64,000 nucleotides of DNA from Alkalibacillus salilacus (GCF_030812915.1 NZ_JAUSTQ010000002.1:248001-312000), one strand, 5' to 3'; numbered from the stretch's first letter, positions 1 through 10,246 are shown. Notes: generated by a model not told the origin, from the letters alone. A program made the numbers and translations.

Positions 1-113
1 TTGCCTGTCTTAATCGTAATGTCTCCAGGTAATTTACCGATGAAACTCCAAATCAAGCCAATCATAATAAATAGTACGCCTATTAAGATAAAGAACTTGC
101 CAAATCCAGTCAA
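1..113 (-). CDS. DUF2905-type small membrane protein (3' part cut by window edge)
   Basis: Only the first 37 codons are visible. They read from a TTG start: [20 protein letters not shown], then a [13 protein letters not shown] stretch. This is one hydrophobic helix followed by the GKLPGDI signature that I associate with the DUF2905 family. The TTG overlaps the ruvB stop as TTGA, and a GGGAGG lies about 10 nt upstream of it. An ATG at 120 opens a different frame and would give no recognisable protein. Small DUF2905 proteins downstream of ruvAB are usual in Bacillaceae; their role is unknown. Confidence 0.75.
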   Translation of the reverse strand, partial: MTGFGKFFILIGVLFIMIGLIWSFIGKLPGDITIKTG

Positions 114-1111
114 GTTTCATGAACCTCCCGATTAAAATGATCATATGCTTTATGCGTTGCCACTCGCCCTCTTGGTGTACGTTGAACATATCCTTGTTGA
201 AGTAAAAATGGTTCATAGACATCTTCAATCGTTTGAGACTCTTCTCCAATAGTAGCAGACAATGTATCTAAACCAACAGGACCACCTTTGAACTGATCAA
301 TGATACTGAGTAGATATTTATGGTCGATATGGTCCAAACCTGATGCATCTACTTGTAACATATTTAACGCTTTATTAGCACTATCAATCGATATAATGGG
401 TTCACGATTCACTTGGGCCAAATCTCGAACACGCTTTAATAAGCGATTAGCTATTCTTGGGGTCCCCCGTGAACGTGAGGCGATTTCTTCCGTTGCTTGT
501 TGGTCAATGTCAAATTCAAACACAGATGCTGTTCGTTCGATTATCGAACAGAGATCAGTCACTTGATAAAATTCAAGACGACTAAGGACACCAAACCGGT
601 CGCGTAGAGGTGCTGATAATAGTCCAGCCCTCGTTGTAGCTCCCACAAGGGTGAATGGAGGTAAGTCTAACCTTACCGATCTCGCTGCATCCCCTTGACC
701 TATAACAATGTCGAGTACAAAATCCTCCATTGCAGGATATAATACTTCTTCAACTGAGCGTGGTAGACGGTGAATTTCGTCAATAAACAAGACATCCCCT
801 GCCTCTAACGAGGATAGAATGGCAGCTAAATCACCAGCTCTTTCAATCGCTGGGCCTGATGTCGTCCGAAATTGCACACCCATTTCTTCAGCAATAATCG
901 CAGCTAATGTCGTCTTACCAAGTCCAGGTGGGCCGTATAATAAGACATGGTCCAATGGCTCCTCGCGCATTTTAGCCGCTTCAATAAATATTTTTAAGTT
1001 TTCTTTTGTTTTATCTTGTCCTATATATTGTCTCAGTGTTGACGGACGTAAACTTTGTTCGACTTGTACATCTTCCCACTGAGCCTCACTCGACACCATT
1101 CGTTCATCCAT
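110..1111 (-). CDS. ruvB: Holliday junction branch migration ATPase RuvB
   Basis: RuvB is the hexameric AAA+ motor that, with RuvA, drives branch migration of Holliday junctions in recombinational repair. The 333-aa protein has the usual length, Walker A GPPGLGKT at residues 60-67, Walker B DEIH at 111-114, sensor region [18 protein letters not shown], and a C-terminal winged-helix domain (PRGRVAT near the end). The ATG at 1111 has AAGGGTG about 8 nt upstream. It follows ruvA by about 11 bp, so the two are cotranscribed, and its stop overlaps the next start. Nothing unusual is seen. Confidence 0.98.
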   Translation of the reverse strand: MDERMVSSEAQWEDVQVEQSLRPSTLRQYIGQDKTKENLKIFIEAAKMREEPLDHVLLYGPPGLGKTTLAAIIAEEMGVQFRTTSGPAIERAGDLAAILSSLEAGDVLFIDEIHRLPRSVEEVLYPAMEDFVLDIVIGQGDAARSVRLDLPPFTLVGATTRAGLLSAPLRDRFGVLSRLEFYQVTDLCSIIERTASVFEFDIDQQATEEIASRSRGTPRIANRLLKRVRDLAQVNREPIISIDSANKALNMLQVDASGLDHIDHKYLLSIIDQFKGGPVGLDTLSATIGEESQTIEDVYEPFLLQQGYVQRTPRGRVATHKAYDHFNREVHET

Positions 1112-1122
1112 TCAACTCACCC

Positions 1123-1728
1123 TTAACGCATTAATAATTGCAGACCTTGTTTCACCAGTTCATCTGTCGAATCTGCTTGATACGATTTTAATGTTGGCGC
1201 GATTTTATCAATTTCTCGTTTCGTATAACCAAGTGTCAATAACGCTTCAATAGCCTCGTCATATTGTTGATGGTTGGGTTGTGCTTCATGCTCAATCGTC
1301 AACATATCATCAACAGATGTTTGCATCCATGCATCCACTTTTCCTTTTAAGTCTAAGATCATTTGGCGGGCTGTCTTTTTACCGACACCAGGAAATTTGG
1401 TTAAGTAAGCATCATTTTCTTGTTCAATTGCTTGAGCAAAATCATGAACAGATGTTTCACTAACGATACTTAACGCATTTTTAGGACCAATTCCTGAAAC
1501 GTTTAATAATTTCTTAAATAAATCTTTTTCTTCGCTCTGATAGAAACCATAAAGCATCTGAATATCTTCACGGACATAAAAATATGTAAACAATTTAACG
1601 GATTCGTCTTGTTTGGATTGGTAACAGAGAGGGTGTGGACACCATATTTCATAACCAACGCCGTCAACATCCAAAACAACATACTCTTCGGTGATCGATG
1701 TTAGTTTACCTTGTATATATGCGTACAT
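1123..1728 (-). CDS. ruvA: Holliday junction DNA helicase subunit RuvA
   Basis: RuvA binds the four-way junction as a tetramer and loads RuvB. The protein (201 aa from MYAYIQGKL) has the N-terminal OB-fold, two helix-hairpin-helix motifs (VSGIGPKNAL and FPGVGKKTA) and a C-terminal RuvB-binding helical domain (DEAIEALLTLGYTKREI). The frame stays open to 1755, but the ATG at 1728 follows AGGAGG at good spacing and matches the family N-terminus. First gene of the ruvA-ruvB-DUF2905 unit. BofC, which precedes ruvA in B. subtilis, is absent here. Confidence 0.97.
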   Translation of the reverse strand: MYAYIQGKLTSITEEYVVLDVDGVGYEIWCPHPLCYQSKQDESVKLFTYFYVREDIQMLYGFYQSEEKDLFKKLLNVSGIGPKNALSIVSETSVHDFAQAIEQENDAYLTKFPGVGKKTARQMILDLKGKVDAWMQTSVDDMLTIEHEAQPNHQQYDEAIEALLTLGYTKREIDKIAPTLKSYQADSTDELVKQGLQLLMR

Positions 1729-1856
1729 TTTGTTCCTCCTAGTATGTCTGAACAAACGTTCTCACTCTAGTTTAACATGTCATAGCCCATTCGTCCGCAA
1801 TTTATTTTGTTACGTTTTTTTAACACACTAACTCTGTTATAGCCTAAACCATAAAC

Positions 1857-1890
1857 TCAAAAATGCCACCTCCCCGGCTGGAAAGGTGGC
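1857..1890 (-). terminator. Intrinsic terminator after yebC
   Basis: On the minus strand GCCACC and GGTGGC arms (1890-1885 and 1870-1865) are separated by a 14-nt loop and followed by ATTTTTG. It lies just past the yebC stop and so separates the yebC unit from ruvA. Confidence 0.8.
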
Positions 1891-1897
1891 TCTTTGT

Positions 1898-2617
1898 TTA
1901 TTGCATATTATGATGAACTTCTTGCACATCATCAAGATCTTCTAACATATTAATAAGATGATCCATGTCTTCTTCGTGTTCATTCGGAATCGGTGTATAC
2001 GTATCAGCGACCATTGTTAGTTCAGCAGCTGCTAATGAATATTGTTCTTTCATCGTATTGCGAACCGCTTCAAAATCTTCGGGTTCAGTAAATAATTCAA
2101 ACACTTCGTCACTTGTTTCAATTTCTTCACTCCCCGCTTCAATTGCTTCTAGCATAAATTCCTCTTCATCATTCTCTATCTGGTCACGTTCAATTGCAAT
2201 ATAACCTTTGCGGTGAAACATAAAAGAGACACAACCATTTTCACCTAAGTTACCATTATTCTTATTAAATGCATGGCGTACCTCTGAAGCTGTACGGTTT
2301 TTATTATCGGTTAGTACATCAACCATAACGGCAATTCCACCTGGGCCATATCCTTCATAAGTGAATTCTTCATAATTCGCACCATCTAGATTACCTGTTG
2401 CTTTATTAATAGCGCGTTCAATATTATCATTAGGCATATTGTTTGATTTGGCCTTATCAACCGCCAAACGAAGTGCTGAGTTTGTTTCCATATCAGCACC
2501 GCCTTCTTTTGCAGCCACATAGATTTCTTTAGCAAGTTTCATAAAAAGTTTTCCGCGCTGAGCATCTTTTGCATTCTTTTTATGCCTAATATTATGCCAT
2601 TTTGAGTGTCCTGCCAT
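1898..2617 (-). CDS. yebC: YebC/PmpR family protein
   Basis: The 239-aa protein opens with [14 protein letters not shown], the hallmark of the YebC family, and keeps the middle [19 protein letters not shown] and NGCVSFMF segments. Family members have been described as DNA-binding regulators and more recently as ribosome-associated factors that help at proline stretches; which role applies here cannot be told from sequence. A GGGAGGGG lies upstream of the ATG. It corresponds to yrbC of B. subtilis, which also sits between coxA and ruvA. Length is typical. Confidence 0.93.
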   Translation of the reverse strand: MAGHSKWHNIRHKKNAKDAQRGKLFMKLAKEIYVAAKEGGADMETNSALRLAVDKAKSNNMPNDNIERAINKATGNLDGANYEEFTYEGYGPGGIAVMVDVLTDNKNRTASEVRHAFNKNNGNLGENGCVSFMFHRKGYIAIERDQIENDEEEFMLEAIEAGSEEIETSDEVFELFTEPEDFEAVRNTMKEQYSLAAAELTMVADTYTPIPNEHEEDMDHLINMLEDLDDVQEVHHNMQ

Positions 2618-2643
2618 GACATTCCCCTCCCTTACTGTACAAG

Positions 2644-3402
2644 TTACTGAATTAAATCATAAACTCGGTAAACACGACCGTTTTCTAATTGTTCTTGGTC
2701 GTTAATTAAATTTTGTAATAAGTCGGCAACCTCTTTCGGACTCCGCAATTGATTATTGTCTTTTAATTGCTTGAAATTGTCAACGTCTTTGAACTCGTCA
2801 GTAGTTGCAGAACGAATTTCACCTTGCATATCAGTGTCCATTACACCAGGGCTAAAAGCAATGTGAAGATCATTAGAGCCTAACTCATTTGCCTCTACTG
2901 CTGATGTTTCTGTATATTGATTAATAGCAGCTTTTGTAGAACTATAAGCATTCCAACCGTAGATTGCTTTTTCTGCTGCACCTGAGGTAATGTTTATAAC
3001 AGCCAAACGATTTGGATTAACTTGTGCTTTTAATGTGTTAATCAAAATCATTGGTGCTGTTAGATTCAATGTGACATGTTTAGCAATCGTTTCATTCTCT
3101 AATTGACCTACGGGACCCATAGGCGTAACCATACCTGCATTGTTCACGATCAATAATTCTTCAATTGTTTGTTGTGTTAATTGTTCAGACAAAGAAGTTG
3201 CTATGTTTTCGATTTGATCTACGCTAGACAAATCACCAGAAATATGGCGGTAATTTGGTTCGTGATTTTGTGCTAGCATTTCTAATTCGTCGACTTGCTG
3301 TTGGCGAGCAACAGAAATGACATGGTAGCCACTTTGTAATAAGTTTTTCGCTACCTCTTTTCCTAACCCTTTTGACGCCCCTGTTACAATAGCATATTTC
3401 AT
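2644..3402 (-). CDS. yueD: SDR oxidoreductase, (S)-benzoin-forming benzil reductase type
   Basis: A classical short-chain dehydrogenase of 252 aa. The NADP(H) motif TGASKGLG is at residues 7-14, NNAG at 87-90, and the catalytic Ser140, Tyr153 and Lys157 are in order (NITSG, AYSSTK). The overall pattern, including [12 protein letters not shown] and [11 protein letters not shown], recalls YueD, which reduces benzil stereospecifically; the physiological substrate is not known. The ATG at 3402 with GGGGGA seven nt upstream is preferred over the longer reading frame beginning at 3417. It lies 26 bp from yebC and is probably cotranscribed with it. Confidence 0.8.
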   Translation of the reverse strand: MKYAIVTGASKGLGKEVAKNLLQSGYHVISVARQQQVDELEMLAQNHEPNYRHISGDLSSVDQIENIATSLSEQLTQQTIEELLIVNNAGMVTPMGPVGQLENETIAKHVTLNLTAPMILINTLKAQVNPNRLAVINITSGAAEKAIYGWNAYSSTKAAINQYTETSAVEANELGSNDLHIAFSPGVMDTDMQGEIRSATTDEFKDVDNFKQLKDNNQLRSPKEVADLLQNLINDQEQLENGRVYRVYDLIQ

Positions 3403-3421
3403 GATATAATCCCCCAATTAT

Positions 3422-3770
3422 TAATATGTAGGCTCTGTTAAAGTTAATTGTTGATTTTCAAATGATGTAGCACTGAGTTGTTGAATTGTGAGGAGCGAAG
3501 GCGGCGACTCCAGTGGGAACAGCGCGTGCCTCGAGACCCCCAGAGGCCCACAGGATGTGGGTCACTTCGGCGTTTGTGATTGACGTCCGGCACTTAGCCG
3601 AAGTTCCTTAAGTGGCCGAGGAGGCTCGAGCCGTGCCCCTGCATAGAAAACACTGTGAAAAACGAACGTAGTGAGATTGAACAGATGTTGCACTTGTGCC
3701 CTATGGGTAAAAGCGTCCGCCGAAAGCGGATCACAATATCAACAACGGACATTAACAAAGCTAATATGTA
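3422..3770. repeat. 9-bp direct repeats flanking MITE-like copy 1
   Basis: TAATATGTA occurs at 3422-3430 and again at 3762-3770, immediately outside the terminal inverted repeats of the element. An exact 9-bp duplication at both edges is what transposition leaves as a target-site duplication. Confidence 0.7.
3431..3761 (+). mobile_element. MITE-like non-coding repeat, copy 1 (331 bp)
   Basis: This intergenic stretch begins GGCTCTGTTAA and ends TTAACAAAGC, an imperfect terminal inverted repeat of about 10 bp with one mismatch. The interior is GC-richer than its surroundings and full of short inverted repeats. A near-identical inverted copy lies at 32901-33290. No transposase is encoded, so it would have to be mobilised in trans. 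GC-rich repeats with a GGAGCGAAGG-GGCGACTCC core are, as I recall, widespread in Bacillaceae; I could not check this. A small reading frame through it is not coding. Confidence 0.72.
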
Positions 3771-3791
3771 AGTAAACAGGGATCAACCTGT

Positions 3792-4289
3792 TTACTCTTT
3801 TCGGTCTTCAATACGATTATGAAATTCTCGATTGACGTAGACGCTGACATCCGTTCGATCTGTGATGTCTTCAACTACTTTTTTCACTTCCGTTACTGCC
3901 TCTTCCTCTGTTGTTCGTGATGTCAATTGAACAGATACGTATATGTGTTTCTCTTGGACCGAAATACCAGCTTGTTTTATTTCATCTAGATGCATTACTT
4001 CTTCATATAATTTTCGTTCCATCTCTTTTCGTTCTGTCACTTCTTTAGAGACATACGGGTTGCCATCCGAATTATCTAATGTATCCTCGATTTGCTTCTC
4101 ATTAAAGTATTCATGAGGGTTTTCATACATATTCAAACGAATCTGCTGTTCAGGTGTTAACTCAGCGTCTTCTTGTGATTCCATTGTGTGATCATCTTGC
4201 GTCCGATTTGCCTCACGTTCTGGGTTAACAAATGTACAGCCTGAAACCAATACAAACGAAGCCAGAATGATGATTATTGACTTAAACAT
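3792..4289 (-). CDS. coxA: YhcN/YlaJ-family sporulation lipoprotein, CoxA-like
   Basis: A 165-aa predicted lipoprotein. MFKSIIIILASFVLVSGC gives a signal peptide with lipobox LVSGC (lipidated Cys about residue 18). A charged spacer follows, then an alpha/beta domain (GISVQEKHIYVSVQLTSR and VSVYVNREFH) typical of the YhcN/YlaJ family. In B. subtilis the cortex-associated CoxA belongs to this family and is encoded between safA and yrbC, the same order as here, which supports the name. The ATG at 4289 lies 8 nt after GGAGG; a GTG at 4298 overlaps that site and is less likely. Confidence 0.72.
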   Translation of the reverse strand: MFKSIIIILASFVLVSGCTFVNPEREANRTQDDHTMESQEDAELTPEQQIRLNMYENPHEYFNEKQIEDTLDNSDGNPYVSKEVTERKEMERKLYEEVMHLDEIKQAGISVQEKHIYVSVQLTSRTTEEEAVTEVKKVVEDITDRTDVSVYVNREFHNRIEDRKE

Positions 4290-4341
4290 GCAAAACACCT
4301 CCGTTTCATTATTTTGAAATAAGAGGTGTTAAAACATACAA

Positions 4342-5100
4342 TTATTCGAGTGTGAAATGATGGAAATCGGGTGGTGATTTAGGTAAAGCACGTTTATGTG
4401 CTGTTCGCTCATGCATCATTTCAATTTTTTCAGCATCATTGTCACTCACTGATTCTCCGTTTAAGAAGGCGTCAATGGCATCATATGAAACACCCATTTC
4501 TGACTCATCAGTTTGACCATCCCACAATCCTGCACTCGGAGCCTTATCAACTATCTTATTCGGCACACCTAATGCACGACCTAATTCACGTACTTCTTCT
4601 TTTGTATAGTGAAGTAATGGGACAATATCAACGCCACCATCGCCATGTTTAGTGAAGTAGCCTGTGTACCATTCAGCTGCGTTGTCTGTACCCACAACTA
4701 AATAATTATAGTTAGCAGCTACAGTGTATAAGGTGCTCATCCGCATGCGAGCACGTAAATTAGCATCTGCGATTTGTTCTTTATCTGAATTCCATTCCCC
4801 TTGGTTTTCAATTTGTTGCTTAATGGTCGAGAACATTGAATCATGTTGATCCGTTAAATCAATTGTCATATGTTTAATGCCTGATTCTTCTATGACTAAC
4901 TCAGCATCATCACGGTCTTGATCTGCACTTTTACAAGGCATAATGAGTCCTAATGATTGCTCAGGAAATGCTTGTTTGATTAGATACGCTACAACCGTCG
5001 AATCAATACCTCCACTCAAACCGACAACTAATCCATTTGAATTCGTTTCTTTAACGGTTTCTTGTAGCCACTGTACTAACTGGTTGATATGTTGCTCCAT
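4342..5100 (-). CDS. nadE: Ammonia-dependent NAD+ synthetase
   Basis: NadE amidates nicotinic acid adenine dinucleotide to NAD+ using ATP and ammonia. The 252-aa protein has the PP-loop SGGIDS at residues 29-34, MPCKSADQDRDDA, VGTDNAAEWYTGYFTKHGDGG and KAPSAGLWDGQTDE, all conserved. It lacks a nitrilase domain, so it depends on free ammonia. An GGGGAGC ribosome binding site precedes the ATG. It sits between safA and coxA, genes that adjoin in B. subtilis, where the neighbouring nad block makes NAD de novo; that block is missing here. Confidence 0.95.
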   Translation of the reverse strand: MEQHINQLVQWLQETVKETNSNGLVVGLSGGIDSTVVAYLIKQAFPEQSLGLIMPCKSADQDRDDAELVIEESGIKHMTIDLTDQHDSMFSTIKQQIENQGEWNSDKEQIADANLRARMRMSTLYTVAANYNYLVVGTDNAAEWYTGYFTKHGDGGVDIVPLLHYTKEEVRELGRALGVPNKIVDKAPSAGLWDGQTDESEMGVSYDAIDAFLNGESVSDNDAEKIEMMHERTAHKRALPKSPPDFHHFTLE

Positions 5101-5154
5101 ATACTGCTCCCCTTTGCTCCACTTTGTTAAATTTATTCTATCATAAAGAAATTA

Positions 5155-5188
5155 AAAAGAAAATCAAGCCGACGAATGCGACTTGATC
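5155..5188 (-). terminator. Probable terminator after safA
   Basis: On the minus strand an imperfect hairpin with outer arms TCAAG/CTTGA around GTCGCATTCGTCGG is followed by TTTTCTTTTT. It is placed just past the safA stop. The stem is short and bulged. Confidence 0.5.
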
Positions 5189-5200
5189 AATTTAAAACCT

Positions 5201-5665
5201 TTATTGACACCCACAACCATTATTCCAGCCATAGCCATTACTCCAGCCATAAACATACGGATTCTCACGATAAAAATGAGGATGCGGAAAAGGTACTGAC
5301 ATTGGCTGATTAACACCATAGTGTTGATAGGAACCATTATTGTAATTAGAATTATCTTGATTTTGAATGTAAGGTGCTAATTTTTTATCAAACCATTCGT
5401 CTTCTCTTATAACCGGGATTGACCGGGGCTTTGCATGATCTGGAAACGGAAATCGTTCAGTTGAATGACTTGAACTCGTTTGCTTTTGTTTAACCTCTTG
5501 ACGATTAGTTACCGCCTCTTGAGGCACTTTCACTTTCATGCCTTCTAACACTTCTGTTACATCAGATAAATGTTTATTCATGTCATAAAGATTTGATTCA
5601 GAAAGGCCATATTGTTCCGCGATTGAGCCCATTGTTTCACCTTGCTTCACGATATGAAATTTCAT
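5201..5665 (-). CDS. safA: LysM spore morphogenetic protein, short SafA-like
   Basis: The first 50 residues form one LysM domain (MKFHIVKQGETMGSIAEQYG to EGMKVKVPQ), a peptidoglycan-binding fold. The rest is a low-complexity tail rich in Pro, Asn, Tyr, Gly and His ending in GWNNGCGCQ. SafA of B. subtilis, which localises to the cortex-coat interface, also has an N-terminal LysM and is encoded next to coxA. This version is 154 aa against nearly 400 in B. subtilis, so it lacks most of the coat-interaction region. A GGGGG site precedes the ATG. The name rests on domain plus position. Confidence 0.66.
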   Translation of the reverse strand: MKFHIVKQGETMGSIAEQYGLSESNLYDMNKHLSDVTEVLEGMKVKVPQEAVTNRQEVKQKQTSSSHSTERFPFPDHAKPRSIPVIREDEWFDKKLAPYIQNQDNSNYNNGSYQHYGVNQPMSVPFPHPHFYRENPYVYGWSNGYGWNNGCGCQ

Positions 5666-5741
5666 TATAAATACCCCCTTACTGTGAATTTAGGCGTTAC
5701 CCTAATTTATGCACACAGTAAAGGGATGTTGACACATAATC

Positions 5742-7058
<1,317 letters not shown>

Positions 7059-7574
7059 CTAACGATAAATTAGCGTGATTGATACTTTTTCTACGTTTTG
7101 TACAACCTGAAGACATTCACCACTAAATGACAATCTCTTAATAAAATCTGATTGATCTTCATTCGGTAAATGAATATCGTACCGTAACAATAGTTCTTCT
7201 TCGCCTTCTATAGCAACATGAACTGACACGTCAGTCCATGCAACAATACTGCTTTCAAGTTCTGATACAATTGCTTGACCATCATTTGTTAATTTTTCGT
7301 CAAATGCCGAGAGTTCTGTTAAATCAGTATTAACCGAAAAGGTGATATTTAATTCATGCTCCATTAGGGATGTAGATAACAACCAGAAAACAAACTCATC
7401 ACAATTCAACGTTTGTAGTAATCGTTCTTGCTTTAAACGTTCAATTAAGTCATTGACTTTATTAAGCGATTTTTCATGCTTTCCCATACTCCCATAGCCT
7501 TGAACGATTTGCAAATCATTCATTAAATCATGTCGGTACTGACGTAACCATTGTAAAAATTGTTGGCGTTCCAT
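7059..7574 (-). CDS. spo0B: Sporulation initiation phosphotransferase Spo0B
   Basis: Spo0B passes phosphate from Spo0F to Spo0A in the sporulation phosphorelay. This 171-aa protein has the helical-hairpin motif YRHDLMNDLQIVQGY, where the His (residue 15 from the chosen start) is the phosphorylation site. The poorly conserved C-terminal domain resembles a degenerate kinase ATP fold. The family varies greatly in sequence, so the call leans on the His motif and the rpmA-spo0B-obg position. The ATG at 7574 is chosen because the nearby GTG lies inside the AGGTGA ribosome binding site. Confidence 0.88.
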   Translation of the reverse strand: MERQQFLQWLRQYRHDLMNDLQIVQGYGSMGKHEKSLNKVNDLIERLKQERLLQTLNCDEFVFWLLSTSLMEHELNITFSVNTDLTELSAFDEKLTNDGQAIVSELESSIVAWTDVSVHVAIEGEEELLLRYDIHLPNEDQSDFIKRLSFSGECLQVVQNVEKVSITLIYR

Positions 7575-7675
7575 GACAATCACCTACACTAAGATTTTCC
7601 TCCATAATACCATAAATTAACGCTCAACATTTGACGAAAATAATCACTATAACTGAATATTTGTATCAAATAATC

Positions 7676-7714
7676 ACAAAAAAACCGACTCTATTAGGCT
7701 AGAGTCGGTTTTTC
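7676..7714 (-). terminator. Terminator between rpmA and spo0B
   Basis: ACCGACTCTA and TAGAGTCGGT form a perfect 10-bp stem with a 6-nt loop, flanked by T runs on both strands, so it could work in both directions. On the minus strand it follows the rpmA stop and would reduce read-through into spo0B-obg. Confidence 0.88.
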
Positions 7715-7719
7715 ATCCA

Positions 7720-8010
7720 TTACGCTTCTTGAGCTTCTGGATAAACACTAACTTTTTTACGATCGCGTCCATAACGTTCGAAACGAACAACACCGTCTAC
7801 TTTAGAGAAAAGTGTGTCGTCGCCACCAATTCCTACGTTATAACCCGGGTAAACTTTCGTACCACGCTGACGGTATAGAATAGAACCGCCTGATACGAAC
7901 TGACCGTCCGCACGTTTAGCGCCTAAACGTTTCGACTCTGAGTCACGACCGTTTTTCGTACTACTTACACCTTTTTTCTGAGCGAAAAACTGTAAATTTA
8001 GACGTAGCAT
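7720..8010 (-). CDS. rpmA: 50S ribosomal protein L27 with cleavable N-terminus
   Basis: L27 sits at the peptidyl-transferase centre. The 96-aa product starts [14 protein letters not shown]: Firmicute L27 is made with an N-terminal extension ending LNLQFF/A that the Prp protease removes. The core ([41 protein letters not shown]) is fully conserved. The ATG at 8010 is 9 nt from GGAGG; the ATG at 8016 is only 3 nt away and unlikely. The protease is encoded just upstream. Confidence 0.98.
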   Translation of the reverse strand: MLRLNLQFFAQKKGVSSTKNGRDSESKRLGAKRADGQFVSGGSILYRQRGTKVYPGYNVGIGGDDTLFSKVDGVVRFERYGRDRKKVSVYPEAQEA

Positions 8011-8024
8011 TACCATGCACCTCC

Positions 8025-8357
8025 TTAAGATTTTGAAATGTGAATATATTGTCCATAGTCTCTTTCAATCGTTTCAAGTGAGACGACCATACCTTCTAAC
8101 AGTAATTGCGCTTGTTTTAACACTTCAACTGTCAATTCGTCTGGTAACGTCACATTTAAAAATCCACCATTTTCACGTTGATCGATCAATGGTTCAATGT
8201 CACATATTGAAATAACCGCATTAACAGCTCCGAATGAAACAGCAGAAGCTGCTGCACAAACTAAATCATGTCCATATGGGCCACTATCTGCATGTCCCGA
8301 CATTTGAAAGCCTTTAATTGTATCATCAGGATAACGGTTTACGATTACTTCAATCAT
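8025..8357 (-). CDS. prp: Ribosomal-processing cysteine protease Prp
   Basis: Prp cleaves the N-terminal extension of L27 and is essential in Firmicutes that carry it. The 110-aa protein shows the catalytic pair His22 (SGHADSG) and Cys34 (DLVCAAAS), with the usual spacing and the GHAD/DLVCA signature. It lies between rplU and rpmA, about 12-15 bp from each, the standard L21-Prp-L27 order (ysxB in B. subtilis). Confidence 0.96.
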   Translation of the reverse strand: MIEVIVNRYPDDTIKGFQMSGHADSGPYGHDLVCAAASAVSFGAVNAVISICDIEPLIDQRENGGFLNVTLPDELTVEVLKQAQLLLEGMVVSLETIERDYGQYIHISKS

Positions 8358-8368
8358 GCTGACAGTCC

Positions 8369-8677
8369 TTACGCATTGATTTTATCAATTGTTACTTTAG
8401 TATACGGTTGACGGTGACCTTGCTTACGCTTGTAGTTCTTCTTCGGCTTATATTTGAAAACCGTGATTTTACGTCCTTTTCCGTTACGGTCAATCTTACC
8501 TGTAACAGACGCGCCATCAACGTATGGAGTTCCTGCTTTAGCAGAGTCCCCACCTACGAAAAGAACGTTGTCGAACGTCACCTCTTCGCCTGCTTCACCA
8601 TCTAGCTTTTCGACGTAGATTGACTGACCTTCTTCAACTTTCACTTGCTTGCCACCAGTTTCAATAATTGCGTACAT
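8369..8677 (-). CDS. rplU: 50S ribosomal protein L21
   Basis: A 102-aa protein starting [11 protein letters not shown] and ending in the basic [19 protein letters not shown] region, both diagnostic of bacterial L21, an early-assembly 23S rRNA-binding protein. A strong GAGGAGG precedes the ATG. It heads the rplU-prp-rpmA unit and is preceded by a structured leader probably used for autoregulation. Confidence 0.98.
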   Translation of the reverse strand: MYAIIETGGKQVKVEEGQSIYVEKLDGEAGEEVTFDNVLFVGGDSAKAGTPYVDGASVTGKIDRNGKGRKITVFKYKPKKNYKRKQGHRQPYTKVTIDKINA

Positions 8678-8687
8678 ACTTGCACCT

Positions 8688-8780
8688 CCTCTAATTACTC
8701 AGACTCGCCATTAAAGGTACTCAAATTGAGTTTAAAAACCTTCTCTGAGCGGTTGTAGCATGCGGGTGCTACAAAAACAT
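8688..8780 (-). promoter_or_regulatory. Probable L21 autoregulatory leader RNA
   Basis: The rplU 5' region contains a hairpin GTAGCACCCGCATGCTAC on the minus strand followed by CTCAGAGAAGG and, near the ribosome binding site, GAGTCTGAG, which can pair with each other. Bacilli carry a conserved L21 leader in exactly this place. No covariance model could be run, so the limits are approximate. Confidence 0.6.
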
Positions 8781-8802
8781 AACATATAGATATTACCACG
8801 TA

Positions 8803-10215
8803 TTAAAAAACCTTGTCAATAGACAATCCTTTATCTTCATAACGTGACAATAACCAATGAACATTACCTATTTTATATAACTGATAAGGTGATTGTAAAC
8901 CTTTTTTTGTACTTATATAGAGAGGAAAATGAAATTCATGCGTTTCATGCAACATCTTTAGAAATGGCTTCATCATCGAACTGTAACTAGAATCAACTTC
9001 TAAATGGATAACATCGATTGATCGATCTTCATTAAACCAACATAATTCTTCCTCTAACTGTTGTAAGTAATAATTTTCAGTCGGAGCTAAGGTCCTTTGA
9101 TCGACACCGAAGAATTGATAGCTATTAGTTACTTCTCGTTTCCTAGTCAGTTCTAACATACCAAGTTTAGTAAAACCGACAATGTGTATTGAAGCTGATT
9201 GTTGTATATTTTGATGTTTTAGAGTATTTATAATCTCTTGTTGTTCTTTGTTAGACTGCATGTTTAATAAGTCAACGATGATAGCACCAAATACATTCCG
9301 CTCTTTTAGTATCTTGGCTAATTGTGTGACTGCTTCACGATTAATCACCATGTAATCTGGCTCTGTTTGTTGATGTATTCGATAAGAACCAAAGTCGACA
9401 TCTACAGCTGTTAAAGCTTCAGTCTGGTCAATCGTTAATGATGCACCACTAGGTAGTGAGATCTGACGTCGCGTTAATTCATCTGCCAATGACTCATATC
9501 CATAAGGGCGGTGATGAAGATAATGACGATCCAGATTTAAGCGATCAGACACATGAGGTAGTACGGATAATATTTTTTCTTTCATATTTGGTTCGTCAAC
9601 AATAATTCGGTCGACCTCACTTAAATCCGTTTGCTGAAGTGCCGTCATAAACGGATGGCTTTGGCGATAAACCAGTCCTTTTTTAACAGGCATTTCATTT
9701 ATTTGTTTATACTCGATTTTTAATCGTTCCAACCCATTTATTAGAGTTGTTTGATCCTGATGATTGGCTTTCGTTCGAACAATCAACCCTTCATCAACGT
9801 ATGGAGACAATAAGTCAATTAAATAATCTCTTTCTTCGTTTGTTAGTTTATGAGATACATGAATAGATGTTTCAAACGGTGAATAGACAAGCGCGTCATC
9901 CTTTATTTGCAGTTTTGTTGTAACCGTTATATATTTAGATGGAGTAGCTAATCGTTCGACTTGAACAAGCAACCAATCGCCATGACTTACCTTTTCATCA
10001 ACCATATTACGATAAGGTAAATAAGCGATATCTCCCTGTCCCACATCAATAAAACAAGCCTTCAACCGATGATCGACTTGTTTAACCGTTCCATATAAAA
10101 TATCCCCTGTCTGAAAATCTGTAATCCTTTGAAATAATACATCAGCCGTTTGACCATTAATTTGATCTAAGTAAAGCTGGTGTCGTGTTTTAGTTTGTAT
10201 CCAAATTTGTCTCAT
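8803..10215 (-). CDS. rng: Ribonuclease E/G family protein lacking the zinc-link cysteines
   Basis: A 470-aa protein: S1-type RNA-binding region near the N-terminus (GDILYGTVKQVDHRLKACF, IDVGQGDIAYLP), then an RNase E/G core. The acidic metal-binding positions seem kept in TAVDVDFGS and IIVDLLNM, and LTRKRE marks the end of the DNase-I-like part. Canonical RNase E/G continues with a CPxCxG zinc-link; here that region (VTNSYQFFGVDQRTLAP) has no cysteine. The ATG at 10215 with AGGG 8 nt upstream is preferred over a GTG at 10224. It lies between spoIVFB and rplU. Endonuclease activity is likely but not assured. Confidence 0.83.
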   Translation of the reverse strand: MRQIWIQTKTRHQLYLDQINGQTADVLFQRITDFQTGDILYGTVKQVDHRLKACFIDVGQGDIAYLPYRNMVDEKVSHGDWLLVQVERLATPSKYITVTTKLQIKDDALVYSPFETSIHVSHKLTNEERDYLIDLLSPYVDEGLIVRTKANHQDQTTLINGLERLKIEYKQINEMPVKKGLVYRQSHPFMTALQQTDLSEVDRIIVDEPNMKEKILSVLPHVSDRLNLDRHYLHHRPYGYESLADELTRRQISLPSGASLTIDQTEALTAVDVDFGSYRIHQQTEPDYMVINREAVTQLAKILKERNVFGAIIVDLLNMQSNKEQQEIINTLKHQNIQQSASIHIVGFTKLGMLELTRKREVTNSYQFFGVDQRTLAPTENYYLQQLEEELCWFNEDRSIDVIHLEVDSSYSSMMKPFLKMLHETHEFHFPLYISTKKGLQSPYQLYKIGNVHWLLSRYEDKGLSIDKVF

Positions 10216-10246
10216 GATCAACACCCTGGTGAATTAAATTTATTAA

